Below are positions 34,201 through 44,706 of a stretch of DNA of 64,000 nucleotides, piece after piece. The position numbers were made by a program, and so were the translations under genes. The stretch spans positions 6,324,001-6,388,000 of the forward strand of contig JANTQA010000047.1 in NCBI GenBank assembly GCA_027625915.1. The letters run 5' to 3'. This DNA is from Anaeramoeba flamelloides (taxonomy: Eukaryota > Metamonada > Anaeramoebidae). How positions within the stretch are numbered: the first letter of the stretch is position 1; each line of letters opens with the position of its first letter. The notes beneath the pieces are model-generated. The model worked only from the letters and a program-made list of their open reading frames with translations, searched no databases and was not told where the DNA came from.

Positions 34201-37200
34201 CCCTGATTTCTAAATTTTTGTTTAGAAATTTTAATAAAGAATAATAATTATCCTTTTCATTAACTAATTACAAGATGAATAATGAATCTTTGTTTCGAAT
34301 AATATCAAAGATATTATTCTTATTATTTTTGTTAATTTGAATTCGTTTTTTAATCCAAATTGTTCGATTTTTTTCATAGGATGGGCAGTCCCATAAAAAA
34401 TGATCGATATCTTCAATGATTTCTAGGTTTAAATGTTTTTTGCATAGGTTGCATTATTTTGTTTTTATTTTATTCTTATCATAAACATAAGAATATCTAT
34501 TTAGATAATTTGTGAAATTTCTTAGTTTTAAGATGGAAGTAGAGTCCTTCCATTTTAAAAAAATTATCAATTTTTATAAGTATCTTAATGTCAATTAAAA
34601 ACAAATTAGTATGAAGCACTATCGATCTCTAATAATTAACAATGAAAAACAGGTACTTTTTTAGAAAAAAATGCCAAAGGTAGACACTCAATTTCCAATT
34701 TAAATTGTTAGAATAAATAATTTTCAAAACAATTTTTAGTTGTGTTATTATTGAAGTTTCGCTATTTGGCGCTTTTTGAGATCTTGTAGATTTTTTTCAT
34801 TTTTTTCATATTTAACTATTCTCAAATGGTTATTTTAATCTAAAGAAAATTACAAAATCCTTACTTTGCCAAATGTAGATGTTCACAAAATAACCACAAA
34901 TTAGAATTAAATCGAATTAAATTGGCTGTAGACTGAAAGAAAACAATTATTTCAAATTGAAGAAATTTAGGCATTTGGAAATTAGAAAATAAGAAAAGAT
35001 TAATTTTTGTAAGTTATCCTTCAAGCTCAAAAATCCTAAAATTCCAATCATTTACTAATTGCCTAAATAGGTATTTGTGTGCAATATATAAAAACTCAAA
35101 TCAATTTTGTCCTCTATGTTTAAAACATAAACAGAAAGAAATAATAGAAAATATTGATCAGTTTTTTATGCGTGATTCCGTCCTATGAAAAAAATAGATT
35201 AATTTTATCAAATAAATTAAAAGAAATAAATCTTAATGAATTAATTTTAAACCAAAATAGTTTGAAATTATTTTCATTAATTAATAATCGTAAAATCTAT
35301 GATTCTATTCTTAAATTTCTGAAAGGAAATCAAGTATAAGAGTAACTAGAGTGTAATTTACACTTCTTCAATAATAAAAAAAAAAAAGAAAAGATGAATT
35401 GTTTTTTAATTATTACAATATTTGCATTTGTGACTTTTTTAATTAATTTTTTTTTTGCATTTTTTTTCTTGAGCATCCTATGAATTTTTGGAAATGGAAA
35501 TCATTTCATCTATTTTTTGTTAATTGTATTTTTTGTCATTGAGATCCCAAGATTGTTTTTTTGATATTTGAATTTTTCTCATTTAGATCCTTTTATACTT
35601 TTTTTTTTGTTATTTTAATTTTTTTGCTAATTGTGATCCTTTTACATCTGTTTTTTTGTTATTTGAATTTTTTAAATTTAGAATAATGTGCAACTTTTTT
35701 TTCTTTGGATTTTTTGTTCATGGAGATTTGATGATTTTTTTTTATAATTTGAATTTTTGGAAATGGAAACATTATAATTTTTTTTTTTTTTAATTGTATT
35801 TTTTGTCATTGAGATCCCAAGATTGTTTTTTTGATATTTGAATTTTTGTCATTTAGATCCTTTTATACTTTTTTTTTTGTTATTTTAATTTTTTGCTAAT
35901 TGTGATCCTTTTACATCTGTTTTTTTTTTATTTAAATTTTTTCAAACAAAGAAAGGGTCAATTTCATAATATAATTTTTTGTTAAAAGCCACTTCTTGGG
36001 TATGGAACAAATACACAGTATATGACAAGTCCAATTAAAAATAATTTTTTTTTGTAAGGAATTTTTGAATTTGAAATTTTAATAAAAAAATAATATATTG
36101 TGATCTTTCGAATTTTTTTTACAACCGGATTATCATTTGAATAAATGGTTTTTAATTTTTCAATTTTATAGATTTAAGGGTCTACCATTTACCGTGGATT
36201 TGCTCCATACCCAAGAAGTGGCTTTTAACAAAAAATTGTATTGTGAAATTACCCTTCTTTTGATTGACCAAATTCAAATAACAAATAAAAAATTTTGAGA
36301 GGGTTTTAATTGGCAAAAAAATCAATAAAAAATAAAAACTGAAAAAGAATTTTCAATGGCAAAAAATTCAATTCAAAAAAAAAGTTCAAAAGCCTTCTCA
36401 ATTTCAAAAAATCAAATTTTGAAAAAAAAAATTACTTGTTTCTTTTTGTTAATTTCCAAATGGTTAAATTTCTTTAATTTAAAACAAATTGTTTTCTTTA
36501 AGTACACAATCAATTTAATTCGATTTAATATAATTTGTGGTTATATTGTAACTCTCTATATTTGATAAAGTAAGGATTTTGTAACATACTTGAAAAAAAA
36601 ATAACTCATTTGAGAATAGAAAAAATATGAAAAAAAAAATCTTCGAGATCTCAAAAAGCGCTAAAGACCAACACTTCAAAAATAACACAACACAGTTGTT
36701 TTCAAAATTATATATTCTAACCATTCGATTGGAAATTGAGTGTCTCTCTTTGGCATTTTTTCTAAAAATGTACTCGTTTTTGATTGTTTGATTTTTGGAG
36801 ATCGATCGCGCTTCATAGGTTGGATAGTTTTTGATTGGTATTAGGCACTCATAAAAATTACAAAATTTTTTTAATCCATTTCAGAAAATTATTTTTCAAC
36901 CGTAATGACTTGACCCTTAAAGTTTAATTTTCGAATCATCAAAAATCATTGATAAAGTTTAAGATTTTTTATTGAAATCTTAAAAAAGGTAAATTTTACA
37001 AAAAAAAAAAAAGAAAATAATTCGTTAAGTAAAAAGTCTGTTACTTTAGAATATCATCGATCATTTTTTTTGCAAAACGTGTTTATTTGTCTTTGATGGG
37101 CAATTTGTGGATTGAATTATCATCATTTTCTTTTTGAAAAGAAGTAAAAATAAGAAGAGGAAAAAATGAAAAACAATTCCAATTAAGTAAAAATATAACA

Positions 37201-40200
37201 AATTACAGTCTACGAATGTATAATTAGGAAAATTGATTTTGGATTCTGGTTTAGTCTCATCAAATACCGATATATTAATTCCGACAATAGTTAGAAAAAA
37301 TATCAAAAAATAAATTACATTAAAATTTTTCATTAAAATATTTTAATAAATATTGTGGTTTTTTATTATAAATATTCAAAAGGTTTTTTTTTTCTTCCAA
37401 AAATCCATTTTCATGATTATGATATTATGTATCAACAAATTTATAAAGATTAGATTTGCTTGTCTTTAATGAAATATTCTTTAACTCAACCTATTACTAA
37501 TTTTCAAATGAGAAATGATAAAAATCTCCTATTGTGTGTAACTTTGGACAAGTATTGGAATGAACTACACCCCAAGTCAAAATCGTAACTCACCAGAAAT
37601 AATAAATTGAATATATATATATATATCCTTTAGTATACAATAAGAACTAATTATTACATCTTATTAATAATTCACTTTTAAATTATTCTAAACATATAAT
37701 AAAGGACTTATATTTAAAAAATTAAAAAAAAAACTCAAAAAAAACCTAAAAAAAAGTGAGTCAAAATTTTTGAAATGAGCATTACAGATTTTATTATTTA
37801 TGAACTTTTGCTGAAAAAAGGTTCACAAAAAAATTTTTTGCTAATAATTCTCTGAATTTTCAAAAGCTTTACATCATCTCAATTTTCTTAATGATTTATA
37901 GGTATTTTCAAAGATCTTTTTTTTTTTACACTTGATCTTTTGTAAAAAAAAAAGAATCAAAACAAGAAAAAGAAAATCAAAAAAAATTAAATTAAAAAAA
38001 AAAAAAAAAAGAAAAACAAAAAGAATACAAAAAAAATCTGAAAAAGCAAAAAAACGATTGTAATCAAAAAATTGAAAAATTTTTTGTTAAGAATATGGTA
38101 TAAAACCAAAAAACCACTTTCAAGAACATTATAAAGATAGTCACAATTTTTGAAAAATAGTTTATTTTTTAAAAAATTGATTTCCTTTTGGTTTTTCACA
38201 CAATAACATTCTAATTTATACTGTTGTTGATAAACAAAGTATTTCCAAAAAGTGAAATCTAAAAAGAAAATGTCTCAGATAATATTTTCTTTTTAATGAA
38301 TTCTATTTGTAAATTGATAATAAAAAATTTAAAAAGAATTCTAATAATCATAATTGAATCAGTACCTATTGTTTGAAATTTTATATTACTAATTTACGAA
38401 ATAGAAGTACTTTAAAAGAACAAATTATTTTATGAAATGTTAAAAAAAGCTGCACAAAATTTTCGGAAATACCCTATAATCAATAATTTTAACAAAATAA
38501 AAACAGTAATGGAAAAAAATAAATGTTTTAAAAGTTCTCTATTTTAAGTCAACTTTATTATGGTCTCGAAATATTTGATTTGACACATAAAGATTTTGAA
38601 AGTATAGAGATATTTATCAATACATTAGTTACAATTTTTTTACATATTAAAATCCATTCCTCACAGTTAATTTATAAAACTGAAGCAAAAATTGATCTAC
38701 TAGATTAAAAATCGATACAGAAAAAAATATAAATTAATTGAAAAATTAGAAGTCTTAAATTTATCTAAAATTAAAAACAGGTCTAAATTTTAGAATAATT
38801 GAAAATGGGAATATTATCAATTTAATACCGAGAAATTAAAATTATTGGATTTAAAATTAAAATAATTTTTGATTCACCAAATTAGGAAAATTCGACGAGT
38901 TGGAAAGTTCAACAATACCTAGAAATTATAAAACAACAAAATTAGAATTTCAAACTGTTGTATTGTAGAGTAGTGAAGAGCTTTTCCACAATTCAGGGGG
39001 GTGGAGTAAAATCAAAGATTTTTCTGCATTCTTTTGAATTCTGGAAAAGCTAACGGCGGTTTTCTTGAGGTTTTCTGTTTTGTTTGTCAAGTTCCTAGTT
39101 TTTTTTTTTTTTTTTTGATTTAACAAATAAAAAGAGAACTCAAGAAAACCAAAATACACCCTGTTTTTTAAAATAAAAAAATTTTTAAGAAATTTTTTAA
39201 TTTCTAAAATTAAAAAAAACCTAACAGTAGATTTTACAGAATTCAAAAGAATTGGGTAAAATCTTTGATTTCACAAATAAACAGAAATTAAAAACTCTAA
39301 TGGTGGTTTTTTTAATTAAAAAGAATTGGTTTTAAAATCAAAGATTTTCCTCTATTCTTAAAAATTCTGAAAAATCGAACTGAGTTTTTTTTTAAATTTA
39401 AAAAATAAAAATAAAATTTAAACTGTAAATTTTGTGATTTTTTTTTTGTATATTAAGAAAGTAAATTGATTTAGAAGAATAAATGAGTAAACTTAGCGAC
39501 TCTGCTAAAACTGAATATTTATATGAGGAAAGCAATACCCACTCGTCAAAATACAAAATAATAATAATAATAATAAATTTCTGTTTAATTTTTATTTTCT
39601 GGCCTAGTCCCACAAACAACAAAAATTAATTATTTTTTAACTTTATTCTTCTTAAAAATATTGCTTATTAAACAAAATAAAAAAAAAAAACAATAGAATG
39701 CTGAAGAAATATGTGATGACTTTATTAAAAAATTTTTTTTGGAAACCGCTCCATTTTATATAGATATACCAAAAAATATTATTGAAGATATTTTAAACGA
39801 ATGGGAAGTATCAGAGTATTCTTTAACATTATTTGACAAAGCAGAAAAATACATTGAAGATTTATTTGTTGAAAAATATTTTCCTGCATTCCAATCAACA
39901 ATTTATTATCAAGAATTACAAAAAGTAAAAAATTATGATGAAACTAACAATGATCAATACAAAGAAGGCGTCTTCATTTCAGAGAAGAAACAAATCGGAA
40001 TACTAAATGGAAAATATTTTTTTAAGGGAAATCCAAGATCACCAAATCTACTTTTAGAAAATTTACTAAGCAGCTTAATTGAATTATTAACTGAAAATTT
40101 TTCTTATAGTTTAGGTATTATCAATTGTGAGCAGTTATCACTCTCTGAAGCTTATAAAAAGTTTCAAGTTTCATCATCAGAATTGCAGAAAATTAGGTTG

Positions 40201-40791
40201 GAAAGATTAAAAACTTTAAATGGCCCTGAAAAGACGTCGTTCTTTTTAAATTTATACCATACAATCTGTATACATAGTTTAATTGAAAATAAAATTCCAA
40301 ATTCTCCAAATTCGTTAAATCGATTTTTCAAGCAAAGTAAATATAATTTGGGATCATTTTTCATTTCTTTATCAGACATCGTATATAGAATCTTTCATTT
40401 GAGAAAGAGTAAAAAGAAAAGTACAAAAAAAAAAAGGGCCCTTTTAAAACCGTTGGCAATTGATATACAAGATATTAGAATAAATTTTGCATTAATTTCG
40501 GCAACAGAACAAACTTGCCATTTACAAGTATACACACCTGAGAAATTGGATTCTCAATTAAATTATGCAACAAAGCACTTTTTAACAAAAAATATTACAA
40601 TAGATACTGAAAAGAAAATTATTTTACTTCCCTATATTTTCGATCAAAATAATTTTCGTTTCTTTAAAAAAAAATCAGAAATTATATATTTGATCAGAAA
40701 TTTTTTTGATTTTTTGGATCCAATTAGTTTGTATTTTTATAGCATCAAATTTGTGAAACGTAAAATAAAACCGATAATAGAATTTGGTTAA
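31262..40791 (+). CDS. PAS - coiled coil - His-rich - RGS - DUF547 protein (three exons)
   Basis: Likely exons are 31262-32890, 33330-33494 and 39697-40791, phase 0 at each junction, giving 962 aa. Residues 28-75 (YFYCDEFGRATEINTAACSI) and 195-215 (WVELQVQPFSVEGIFYFEV) are two halves of a PAS domain around a long Lys/Gln insert. Residues 220-470 are coiled coil. Residues 472-505 are His-rich (HRHGHRHRHSHS). The RGS domain (about 552-672) starts FSEFIQVPIAIDYFKTFL on exon 2 and ends FDKAEKYIEDLF...YYQEL on exon 3. DUF547 follows (FFLNLYHTICIHSL, SLSDIVYRI, INFALISAT, VYTPEKLDSQL). RGS domains speed GTP hydrolysis by G-alpha subunits; PAS domains sense small ligands. The RGS split across a 6.2-kb intron is the best evidence that the exons belong together. 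The first splice junction is the least certain part; unspliced, exon 1 would run into a TTTC repeat and stop at 33028. Confidence 0.75.
32976..33026 (+). repeat. TTTC microsatellite
   Basis: Imperfect TTTC/TTCC repeats directly downstream of the first exon of the PAS-RGS gene. They keep the frame open (a Ser/Phe/Leu run) to a TGA at 33026, but most likely lie in intron 1. Confidence 0.7.
33850..34000 (+). mobile_element. MITE-2 fragment in the giant intron
   Basis: Contains GGGAAAAAAGTTCAATATG, then TTTTTAATTGGGTTG and CCTGAAAATGAAAAATAAAATC, matching the left end of MITE-2. The right end is absent. Confidence 0.5.
34340..34534 (-). mobile_element. LINE 3'-end remnant, C-terminal zinc-knuckle region
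   Basis: On the - strand it reads LRNFTNYLNRYSYVYDKNK, then CNLCKKHLNLEIIEDIDHFL and WDCPSYEKNRTIWIKK. This C-x2-C...H...C block is typical of the region after the reverse transcriptase in several LINE groups (zf-RVT style). One in-frame TAA precedes CNLC. No RT motif is present, so the copy is 5'-truncated, as usual for target-primed insertion. Confidence 0.7.
34590..34950 (-). repeat. Dispersed repeat family E, copy 2 (inverted)
   Basis: Inverse of 36470-36860 and 11280-11620: TTTTTGAGATCTTGTAG, GACACTCAATTTCCAA and AAACAATTATTTCAAATT appear in reverse-complement order. Confidence 0.6.
35048..35394 (+). mobile_element. LINE 3'-end remnant with A tail
   Basis: Reads SFTNCLNRYLCAIYKNS, CPLCLKHKQKEIIENIDQFF, a frame shift, then PSYEKNRLILSNKLKEIN and on to GNQV stop at 35339. 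This is the same family as 34340-34534 (SFTN-LNRY, C-LC-KH, ENID-FF, SYEKNR), on the opposite strand. A 12-base A run at 35376-35387 marks a typical LINE 3' end. It is 5'-truncated with no RT part. Confidence 0.75.
35482..35945 (+). repeat. Tandem duplication with 270-bp period
   Basis: The block starting GAATTTTTGGAAATGGAAA at 35482 recurs at 35751, and CATTGAGATCCCAAGATTG recurs exactly 270 bp apart. Each unit itself consists of worn T-rich subrepeats of about 55 bp with ATTTAGATCC or ATTGTGATCC. It is a T-rich minisatellite within the giant intron. Confidence 0.75.
35952..36259. mobile_element. 308-bp MITE with about 75-bp inverted ends
   Basis: The left end carries AAAGGGTCAATTTCATAAT, then TTTTTTGTTAAAAGCCACTT and CTTGGGTATGGA. 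The right end is the inverse: TCCATACCCAAG, AAGTGGCTTTTAACAAAAAA, ATTGTGAAATTACCC. The interior is non-coding. No second copy is seen in the window. Confidence 0.75.
36330..36860 (+). repeat. Dispersed repeat family E, copy 3
   Basis: Contains AAACAAATTGTTTTCTTTAAG, CTTCGAGATCTCAAAAAGCG and GAAATTGAGTGTCTCTCTTTGG in the same order as 11280-11620, and is inverted relative to 34590-34950. Together the two intronic copies could form a long imperfect hairpin. Confidence 0.6.
37061..37333 (-). CDS. Possible small secreted or membrane protein, antisense inside the giant intron
   Basis: A frame from a true ATG at 37333 reads MKNFNVIYFLIFFLTIVGIN, a convincing signal-peptide-like or membrane segment, followed by DETKPESKINFPNYTF. 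After that, either a second hydrophobic stretch follows (frame open to 90 aa), or an intron begins at GTAATT and ends at a CAAAAAG. I do not recognise it. It lies on the opposite strand of the intron of the PAS-RGS gene, among repeats, and could be chance, since hydrophobic frames arise easily from T-rich DNA. Confidence 0.25.
   Translation of the reverse strand: MKNFNVIYFLIFFLTIVGINISVFDETKPESKINFPNYTFVDCNLLYFYLIGIVFHFFLFLFLLLFKKKMMIIQSTNCPSKTNKHVLQKK
37605..37970 (+). repeat. Dispersed repeat family G, copy 1
   Basis: Starts at a TA microsatellite and contains AATTCACTTTTAAATTATTC, AAAAAAGTGAGTCAAAATTT, GAAATGAGCATTAC and ending ACACTTGATCTTTT. The copy at 54200-54580 has the same landmarks in the same order. 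Confidence 0.65.
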
Positions 40792-40794
40792 ACT

Positions 40795-43671
40795 CTTCTC
40801 TTTCTCTTTTTTTTTTATATTTAATTATTATTTAACAATTTTTGTTTTTTGAATTTAATATATATATATATATATATATAGAATATCATTTTTTTTTTTG
40901 TATATTTAATAAAAATTTTCCAATAAAGATATAAATTAAAATAAAATTTTTTTGTCTTAATATTTTATTTCTCTTAATTTTTTCTTCAGGGTGTTAAAAC
41001 ATTTTCCCATTTTACAAAATTTTAAATGTGAGATTTTTAATGAAAAAATTATTTTTTGAGTATCTCTAGATATTAAAAACAAAATACCATTTGGTACTCT
41101 ATTTGTAAAAAAAAACATAGTAAACCGGAGCTGAATCTTTTAATTTTTAAAATCGAATAGCCTTTTTTTTGGTGAAATTTTGGTTTTTTATTTTTGGATT
41201 TTTAATTGAGAAATGTGTTCATCTGGAAATTTGTAGTTAAAACTAGGAGAAAAACAATAAAATAGACCTGAGAATGTTTATATTCGAAACAAATATTTTA
41301 ATTATTAAAAATCTATAAGAAAGGTCACTATTTCCGAATACATTTATTGAAAAAAAAAAAAAACAAATTACCAAACCAAATATAAATAAGAAAATTTATT
41401 TGTTTTTTATAATAATACATTTGAAGAGTTTAAAGAATAATAAAAAAATAAATTACCGATGATTCCTTTTATTAGTCAATTAATTGTAATAAAATTGATA
41501 TGCAATTAATACTTTTAATAATTTTGAAATCAAAGGACAAATTTAAAATTGAGACTTTTTAGAAATCTTATTATTATTGAAGAAGTCTGAATATCATCTC
41601 TAGGTGGAATTTTACTCAAAATTCATTTACAGAAATTTAAAAGTTAAAAGAATAGATTTCATGATTTTTTATTGGTTAGAGATACCAAAATTATCTTTTT
41701 GATTTGAAAGACAATAAAAGAAAAATTAACAAAAAAGCAAAGAAAAGAACCAAGAAAAAAGATAGAAATATTAATATGTTGATAATCAGTATTTGGTTAA
41801 GATAATAATAATAAAAAAAAAAAAAACTCAATTTTTGTAGTTAATTAAGAACACTTAAAATCACCGAGATATTTTAGCAAAATTTAATTTGATAATTGCT
41901 CATGAATTTTCTTTTTGTGATCTTTTTTTAATAATTATAATTTCATTCAATTTGGAAACAATCTTGATTCTGTTCAAATTTTAAAAAAAATTTTCTTCTT
42001 TTATATTTTTATTTCCACATTATTTCAATTACTTAATTGTTTGGTTCAATCAATTTTTTATTTTTTAGATATTATGTTAAAGTTTAGTTCTTTTAAATTC
42101 AAGAACTCAAAAAAAAAAAAAAAAAAAAAAAAAATAGTTCAAATTTCTAACCTTTGGATCGATATATATTTGCTAAATAGAATTTTTACACATTCACCAA
42201 TGCATTTTTTTTCGCCACAGCATTTTTGGATATTCGAAGCATTCCTGAAAATACCCTAAAAATAAAAAAATCTTTGAAAATTTATTTACCACTTAAAATG
42301 GGATTTTGCAGATATTTTTAGAAACTGTAATTTTAAGAGATATTTATGATAAAATAATACTTTTATTTTGAGATAAAATATTTTTTTGTGGTTTTTCTAC
42401 AATCCCCCCTGAGTAGTTTTTTTTTTTTTTTTGGTGTATTTTAATATGTTAGGAATTATTAGGGGTAATCGTATGCTTATTCCATGTAAGTTTGTAGTTA
42501 GTGTATGCTGTTTTGTATTTGGTTGGGTGTGTGTTTTTTGGGTTATATTTAACAAATTCTCTTATGGGATGAAAAGTTAAAATAAATTTTGGCTTTGGAA
42601 CAAGGTATATGTTGTGTCTGTGTGTATGTACGATTAGATATTACTAGGTTATTTTTGGATTGTGTTTAAGATTCCAAAATTATGAATAATTATTCATATT
42701 TAGTAATTTTCATTACAATAACATTTTCTCTTCTTTGTTAATACCATTTATATATGATCATAAATGTTAAAAACATCCAATATACCAATTATTTTCACAA
42801 AAATGTTTTGAATACTATTCCAAAAAATGTATCATTTCCCATTTTGGATTTTCCAATAAAAAAAAAATTTTTTTTTTTCATCAAATTCCAATTTTTACAT
42901 TAAACTGGGTGTTTTGGCACTACAATAGTTTCTTCTAAGTTTTTAAAAAGGTATATTTTGTTTGTTAAACAAAATTTGAGTATTTTTTATTTTCAGGTAT
43001 TTTCTGGGATATTGATAGATCCAACATTTTTATTTTATATTGATTTAAAATTATTTATTTTTTTCTTTGATATAGCAATTTTAAAAAGGTTGTAACTTTT
43101 TAAAAATCTTGTCTGTTGTATTCTATTTTATATAGGTGAAAACTTTTTCTGAATGAAAACTTTTTAAAAGTTTCGAAATTTTCATAAAGTGAATGCTCAT
43201 CCCTTAAATGTGGTGTAGAGGTTGGAGTACCCAGAAAAGAACTTTTGTTAATGTTTTTTTTTTCACTTTTTTAAAACACAAAACTTTCTTAAAGTTTTAA
43301 TTCTAGCAAAATTAAAAAAAAAAAAAAAAAAAAAGAACAAACTTTTTTAAAATGGATTTCTCGTCTGAATTTTCAATTTCATTGTTTCAAATGAATCTCT
43401 AGATGTGGTTTTGAAATATTTTAAAATTGTTTTTTTTGTTTTGTTTGTAGGCGATTGTTAATTTAAAATAATTATTAAAATTCCAATTGGTTAATTGTTC
43501 TAATTAAGTGTTTCTTAGAGAATTTATTTACTAAGAGTTTTTTTTATAAAAAAATTGATTTTTAGTTGTGAAAGATTTTAAATTCGAGTTTTAATTTACT
43601 TTTGTTTAATGAAAATAAATTAATTTTTGAATAATTCAAGTTTTTGAATTCAAAATGACTTTTTATTTTTC
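40795..43671. repeat. Intergenic stretch with family R3 copy 2
   Basis: A TA microsatellite lies at 40858-40880. About 41930-42260 matches family R3 (CATTCAATTTGGAAACAATC, CTTTGGATCGATATA, CACATTCACCAATGC) and contains an A tract of about 24. A G/T-rich stretch at 42430-42660 is unlike the surroundings in base skew but has no frame. No gene is seen. Confidence 0.45.
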
Positions 43672-43675
43672 TTAA

Positions 43676-44424
43676 GGGGTTAGCGTCTACCAAGGAGAAG
43701 CCTCGGAACAAAGTATGTTGTTATTGGGTTTAACTAAATTAGTGCTACATGGTTCAAATGTCTCTAAAAAATCGATTAGTCAAGTAGTAATATTTGTTGA
43801 TCTCTTCAATTAAAAATGATCTATGTATTAGTAAAAAACTCAACAATTTCAGAATAAAATCTGCATTTAGCCATAAATTTAAAGATTGAATTATCAATAT
43901 TCAGACTACAAAGTCACAAAATATCTTTCTTAAATTTGTGGCGAAATATAGATTAGTTACTAAAAAATTCAGAATTTTTTTAAAAAATTAAATAATTAAA
44001 GAATAAATTTTTTTGACAAATTATTTTTCAAAATATGTAAATATATTGATGCTACGAGTACCTTTATCAAAAGCAAACAAAAATAATCAGTCTTTGTGCT
44101 TTTATGTTGATGATTATTGAGTTAATCTTTGAAATTAAAAAATTATAAAAATAGGTACTTTTAGAAGTTCTAAATCTAAATTATGTAATACCAGAATACT
44201 GTATTTTGGGTTTTTATTTTTAGATTTGGAAAAGGAATTAAAAAAAATTTTTTCAAAATGAAACTTTTCTAATAATGATCATTAGTAAAAAATGTAATAA
44301 TTTATGGTGTAATAAGATTTATAATAGATTTTTTAGAACTATTTGAGACATAGTGCACTAATACCATTTACACCCAATTACAACATACTTTAATGATTGG
44401 TAAATCTATGGTGACGCTAACCCC
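43676..44424. mobile_element. TTAA-flanked inverted-repeat element, 749 bp
   Basis: Flanked by TTAA at 43672-43675 and 44425-44428. The ends are GGGGTTAGCGTC and its exact inverse GACGCTAACCCC. A TTAA target site is the signature of piggyBac-type elements. No transposase is present, so it is non-autonomous. Part of the interior recurs inverted at about 49965-50165 (ACAAATTTAAGAAAGATATT, TCTGAAATTGTTG, TTTTTAATTGATGAGATCAAC). Confidence 0.8.
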
Positions 44425-44706
44425 TTAAGGTAAAAAAAATAAAATAAAATAAAAATTGTACTAGAGAAAATATTTTATTTTATAAAACTATTTTAAAAAA
44501 ATGTGATAATAATAATTTTCAAAAATAACGAAAAAACAATTCATAAACTTATTTGAAACTATTTTTTCTTCGCACTTTTTTAAAACAATTTGAATAAATC
44601 TGAAGTTTGTTTCTTGAAAAACAAAAAAAAAAATACACGATCAAATTGTTATTATCATCAATTTATTTTAATGATTTTAAATTTAATTAAATCTTTAAAA
44701 AAGATG

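Larger units (their letters stand above)
33495..39696 (+). other. Giant intron (6,202 bp) inside the RGS domain
   Basis: The donor is GAA|GTAATC and the acceptor CAATAG|AATGCT, both phase 0. Joining them gives KELKKYYTNE-NAEEICDDFI, exactly the transition between the middle helices of an RGS domain. The intron is filled with repeat debris: a MITE-2 fragment (33850-34000), LINE 3' pieces on both strands, two inverted family E copies, a minisatellite, a 308-bp MITE and a family G copy. From 37980 to 39696 I see low-complexity A/T sequence and short inverted pieces around AAAATCAAAGATTTT (39010-39360). The (AAT)n run at 39559-39578 is the only clean microsatellite. Confidence 0.8.
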
